From assembly GCA_020882975.1 (NCBI GenBank), contig JAHRFD010000001.1:494388-558387 (forward strand): DNA of 64,000 nucleotides, written 5' to 3'. Both the position numbers and the translations under genes were made by a program. Shown here in pieces: positions 61,209 to 64,000 of the stretch. Each line of letters begins with the position of its first letter. The stretch's first letter is position 1. Origin of the DNA: Microcoleus sp. EPA2 (GTDB taxonomy: Bacteria; Cyanobacteriota; Cyanobacteriia; Cyanobacteriales; Microcoleaceae). Below the pieces are notes generated by a model. It did no database searches. It worked only from the letters and a program-made list of their open reading frames with translations, and was not told where the DNA came from.

Positions 61209-61907
61209 ATGCTACAAGTTTCTAATTTAAATGTTTACTATGGTGAAAGTCACATCCTCCGCGATGTCGATTTAAGCGTCAAAGCTGGGCAAATGGTTTG
61301 CTTAATCGGTCGTAATGGTGTGGGCAAAACTACCATGCTAAAAACTTTAATGGGTTTGCTGCAACCTCGCAGTGGCACTATTAATTTTGGTGGTCAATCT
61401 ATTGTTTCTAAGTTGACTCATCAGCGCGCGAAAATGGGTATTGGTTATGTACCTCAAGGACGGGAAATTATTCCCCGCTTAACTGTCAAGGAAAATCTCT
61501 TGTTAGGCTTGGAAGCGAAATCCACTAAAACTAAAAATCCTGAAGTTCCTGATGAAATATTTGATTTATTTCCGGTGCTGAAAACTATGCTCGATCGCCT
61601 AGGTGGTGATTTGAGTGGAGGACAGCAGCAACAATTGGCGATTGCGAGAGCTTTGATGGGAGAGCCACAGTTGCTGGTTTTAGATGAACCAACAGAAGGA
61701 ATTCAACCATCGATTATTTTAGACATAGAAGCTGCGGTACGTCGCGTGGTTGCTACTAGGGGCATTTCCGTTTTGTTGGTGGAACAGCATTTGCATTTTG
61801 TGAGGCAAGCTGACTGGTATTATGCTATGCAAAAAGGTGGTATTGTGGCATCGGGAAATACTAGCGAACTTAGCGATGAAGTAATTCAAAGGTTTTTGGC
61901 TGTTTGA
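61209..61907 (+). CDS. urtE: Urea ABC transporter ATPase UrtE
   Basis: This LivF-like ABC ATPase of 232 residues has Walker A LIGRNGVGKTTMLKTL, IGYVPQGREIIPRLTV, signature DLSGGQQQQLAIARAL, Walker B LLVLDEPTEGI and VEQHLHF. The ATG at 61209 (MLQVSNLNVYYG) is the family start; the frame is open upstream to 61167 within repeat sequence. It is the last gene of the urt operon. No urease genes are in the window. Confidence 0.95.
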   Translation: MLQVSNLNVYYGESHILRDVDLSVKAGQMVCLIGRNGVGKTTMLKTLMGLLQPRSGTINFGGQSIVSKLTHQRAKMGIGYVPQGREIIPRLTVKENLLLGLEAKSTKTKNPEVPDEIFDLFPVLKTMLDRLGGDLSGGQQQQLAIARALMGEPQLLVLDEPTEGIQPSIILDIEAAVRRVVATRGISVLLVEQHLHFVRQADWYYAMQKGGIVASGNTSELSDEVIQRFLAV

Positions 61908-61968
61908 GTTTCAGACCTCTGGGCCGGCGCTTTTGGCACGGCCTCTACCGAGAATGAAACCGCCCAGC

Positions 61969-63144
61969 CTACCAAGGACTGACTTGCACACTGCTACCCG
62001 GTACAAAAACTACCCGGAAATCAGCTAGGGGTTCCGCAGGTGGCCTGGTACCCACAGGCTTGTAAAGCAACTCAGAAAATAACGCTTCGCCCATTCCATC
62101 CACTGTTGGAGAATTCTGTAATTTGTAACCGACGATCGCACCGTCGTTAGCCACACTCACCCGATAAACCAACTCCCGTTCCACAGGTGCCTTCGTTTTC
62201 AAAACTCCGTCAATTTCCTCCCTCAGTTTGCCATTCAACAGCTCAATTTTTGCGGGATCGGTAATCGGAACTCCCACCGCCGCCTCCTGCAAACCTTCGG
62301 CAACAGGTGTGGGAGTAACGGATGGCGAAGCATTAGCAGTAGAAATGGGACTGGAAGTTGGGCTTGGTGTTTCACCCGGAGTTTGACTCGGAGTAGATGC
62401 CGGCGATATAGCTGACTGAGTGCGATCGTCTGGTAGCAAACCCTCTGCCGCGGGCGTGGGATTGGGATTGGGTGTCCCCGCACCAGGATTTGGCGTGCCG
62501 ATATTCTGGCCCGTACCATTGGATTGACGCACCGGCTCTCTGGGGCGTTGGACTTCTGGCAGTGGTACCAAGAAAAACGCCATGGCAGCCAAAGCCAAAC
62601 TCGACACCCCCACCGCCGCAGGTAACACCCGCTGCGCTACCGGTGCTGCTGATTTGATATAGCGCTTGGAAACAGGGGTTAATTGCAGCGATAACTCTGG
62701 TAGCGTCTGGCTGTCGGCAAAAAATTGGTCGATCGCTTCTACCAAATCAAATAGCTGAACCGTGGTTAAATCGATTTCAGCAGAGGGTTGTGTTTTTTGA
62801 TCGATTTGGGTTCCGCTCTCGGATTGCCCAGCTAGAATGGTCAATCTATGCAAATTCCCGTCAATTCTGTGTAACTGCACCAGGGCTGAATCAGGGTCAT
62901 AGCGATCGGGATAATGGACTCCGCTCATAAATTCTTGAGCGTAGCCGCTGACAACCCTCACCAAGCTTTCAAAAAAATCCCGTCCCCCGGTTAGGGGCTC
63001 GGTGAGACCGCTCAAATAGCATTCAGCGCTCATTAGTATCGAAAGCACCGGCCGTATTTCTAACTGGCTTGCCACCGAGCCATCGCTCAACCCTTCTAGA
63101 ACTAGGGTGCAATTTGGCAAACTGTACTGACGCCTAATAGTCAT
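61969..63144 (-). CDS. DUF4335 family protein
   Basis: This 391-residue protein of a cyanobacterial family has N-terminal conserved blocks RRQYSLPNCTLVLEGLSDG, ILMSAECYLSGL and HRLTILAGQ. A membrane helix follows near 205 (VGVSSLALAAMAFFLVPL), then a Pro/Thr/Ser-rich linker and a C-terminal domain with VYRVSVANDGAIVGYKLQ. Function unknown. Its start overlaps the stop of the DUF3038 gene by one base (TAATG), so the two are translationally coupled; the two families are regularly paired in cyanobacteria. Confidence 0.9.
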   Translation of the reverse strand: MTIRRQYSLPNCTLVLEGLSDGSVASQLEIRPVLSILMSAECYLSGLTEPLTGGRDFFESLVRVVSGYAQEFMSGVHYPDRYDPDSALVQLHRIDGNLHRLTILAGQSESGTQIDQKTQPSAEIDLTTVQLFDLVEAIDQFFADSQTLPELSLQLTPVSKRYIKSAAPVAQRVLPAAVGVSSLALAAMAFFLVPLPEVQRPREPVRQSNGTGQNIGTPNPGAGTPNPNPTPAAEGLLPDDRTQSAISPASTPSQTPGETPSPTSSPISTANASPSVTPTPVAEGLQEAAVGVPITDPAKIELLNGKLREEIDGVLKTKAPVERELVYRVSVANDGAIVGYKLQNSPTVDGMGEALFSELLYKPVGTRPPAEPLADFRVVFVPGSSVQVSPW

Positions 63145-63749
63145 TACTCAACTTCTCCATCAAACAGACTCACCCAAAACCTCTGCATTCCGGCTGTACC
63201 AGTACAAAATAGCAGTTTGCTCAACAAGTTCAAAGCTAGTTCGTCCAGCTTCTCGTCGGAGTCGTAAGCTGCCACTACCGATCGCTTCGGGTTCATGCGC
63301 GATCGAAAGTGAGCTCGAAACCGTTCTAAATACTCCGCCAACGGTAAGTGCTGGTTAAATGGGAGATTTCTGGAGCGTAACTGTTGGGAATCTAGCAGCA
63401 ACTGGCGAATTGTCGCTGTTAGCTTGCGCGCCAAATTGCAGGCGATCGCCACCAGCGCTTTTGCCTCCAGCGCCGTGAGGGGGCGGCGTTGAGTATAGCG
63501 ACGCAGGGGGTTAGTATTACGCAGCAGCCACAGGGCAACGCGATTTTTGATAATTCCTGCCAATTCCAGTTCTTTTGAGACTGCCAGCATTTCTTCCGCA
63601 CCTCCGAGATACAAGGCTTCGATCGCCAATAACATCAGGTCAATTTGCAATCTGGCGCGGCGTGGACATCCGCCATCGGAGGGCGACAAATCTGGCAAAC
63701 TGTCTAAAATCAAGGGGTTTGACTCGGCAAGCGAAGTTTCTGACGGCAT
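63144..63749 (-). CDS. DUF3038 family protein
   Basis: This 201-residue protein matches DUF3038: RRARLQIDLMLLAIEALYLG, ELAGIIKNRVALWLLRNTNP and LTALEAKALVAIACNLARK, then a helical C-terminal part with FNQHLPLAEYLERFRAHF. It is all-helical in appearance, without signal or membrane segment. The start at 63749 (MPSETSLAE) is chosen because the 24 extra upstream residues do not look like the family. It is coupled to the DUF4335 gene (overlap TAATG). Function unknown; constant pairing suggests one complex. Confidence 0.9.
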   Translation of the reverse strand: MPSETSLAESNPLILDSLPDLSPSDGGCPRRARLQIDLMLLAIEALYLGGAEEMLAVSKELELAGIIKNRVALWLLRNTNPLRRYTQRRPLTALEAKALVAIACNLARKLTATIRQLLLDSQQLRSRNLPFNQHLPLAEYLERFRAHFRSRMNPKRSVVAAYDSDEKLDELALNLLSKLLFCTGTAGMQRFWVSLFDGEVE

Positions 63750-63954
63750 TACGATCACGGCAACATCTATTCCAAACAAACTATACGGGGACGCGGGGTC
63801 TCTGGCATGAGAAATTCTCAACTCAGGACTCCTATGAGATACTTTATTTTTATCAATGTTTTCAATCTAGCAGCAACTGGTCACGGCGATCGACTCCCAG
63901 ACTTCCATGCTCCCAGGATTACGGACTAGGAAAATGGGGCTACAGGCGCTCAAA

Positions 63955-64000
63955 TCAATGTCCTTGTTCTTGTTGCTGCTCTTGTTTCTTCACCCTTTGG
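63955..64000 (-). CDS. Possible C-terminal end of a gene entering from the right edge
   Basis: The minus frame reads QRVKKQEQQQEQGH then TGA. A Gln/Lys-rich tail would fit a protein end, but only 14 codons are visible, so this is weak. Confidence 0.25.
   Translation of the reverse strand, partial: QRVKKQEQQQEQGH

Overview
This window is chromosomal DNA from a filamentous, non-heterocystous-looking cyanobacterium of the Microcoleus/Oscillatoria/Phormidium type. This rests on the very frequent HIP1 octamer GCGATCGC, on cyanobacteria-specific families (DUF2256, DUF2839, DUF3038/DUF4335, COP23, HpsJ, the Npun_R2479 HD family, cyanobacterial-type glutamate-cysteine ligase), and on heptamer STRR repeats. 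The genus is inferred from style only. No rRNA, prophage, CRISPR array or intact transposon was seen.

Layout. 1-8.4 kb: the N-terminal part of a probable serine hydrolase, a TrmJ-like methyltransferase, DUF2256, isoaspartyl peptidase, a RlaP-like nucleotidyltransferase, Uma2, a hicAB pair between two copies of a 75-bp palindromic repeat, tRNA-Val(CAC), DUF2839 and an EF-G-like GTPase that lacks the usual G3 histidine. 8.8-12 kb: divergent coaT/coaR cobalt efflux genes with a MerR-type operator between them. 12.2-14.6 kb: a TnpB remnant abutting a kinase-like gene with a glycine-rich membrane tail. 15-21 kb: a CphB-type (biliverdin) phytochrome kinase with its response regulator, then a large hybrid kinase. 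21.5-26 kb: an SH3 protein, an AmiC-type amidase and two COP23 paralogues. 26.2-30.7 kb: a CbiG-CobJ fusion, an Rpn-family protein, a broken ATP-grasp gene beside a MITE-like element, and an HD-domain protein.

31.5-41.8 kb: an unrecognised conserved-looking protein behind a CRP-like site, gshA, trmL, a LysM/M23 peptidase, tRNA-Met, two peroxiredoxins, ftsI and an FtsL-like gene. 42-50.6 kb: TnpB traces, a small lipoprotein, glgB, a glycosyltransferase, HpsJ, a candidate structured RNA, an RfaE2-like adenylyltransferase and an MBOAT acyltransferase. 50.7-55 kb: a sulfurtransferase, a repeat-tailed membrane protein, glmU and tRNA-Ala(CGC). 55-62 kb: the urea ABC transporter urtABC-(AIM24-like)-urtDE behind a textbook NtcA promoter. 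62-63.8 kb: DUF4335/DUF3038.

Themes. Nitrogen scavenging (urt), cobalt and B12 handling (coaT, coaR, cbiG-cobJ), red/far-red signalling and envelope work (amidase, M23 peptidase, FtsI, RfaE2, GlmU) dominate. The most unusual features are not gene content but repeats. C/G-rich palindromes are inserted in frame in three housekeeping genes, one of them immediately before an autocatalytic threonine. Nested MITE-like palindromes, long tandem duplications after stop codons, TnpB right-end scars and a strongly folded RNA-like region also stand out. I did not find a clearly new multi-gene system. The best candidates for new biology are the structured region near 47.7-48.0 kb, the alternative-pairing leader of coaR, the G3-altered EF-G homologue and the repeat insertions.
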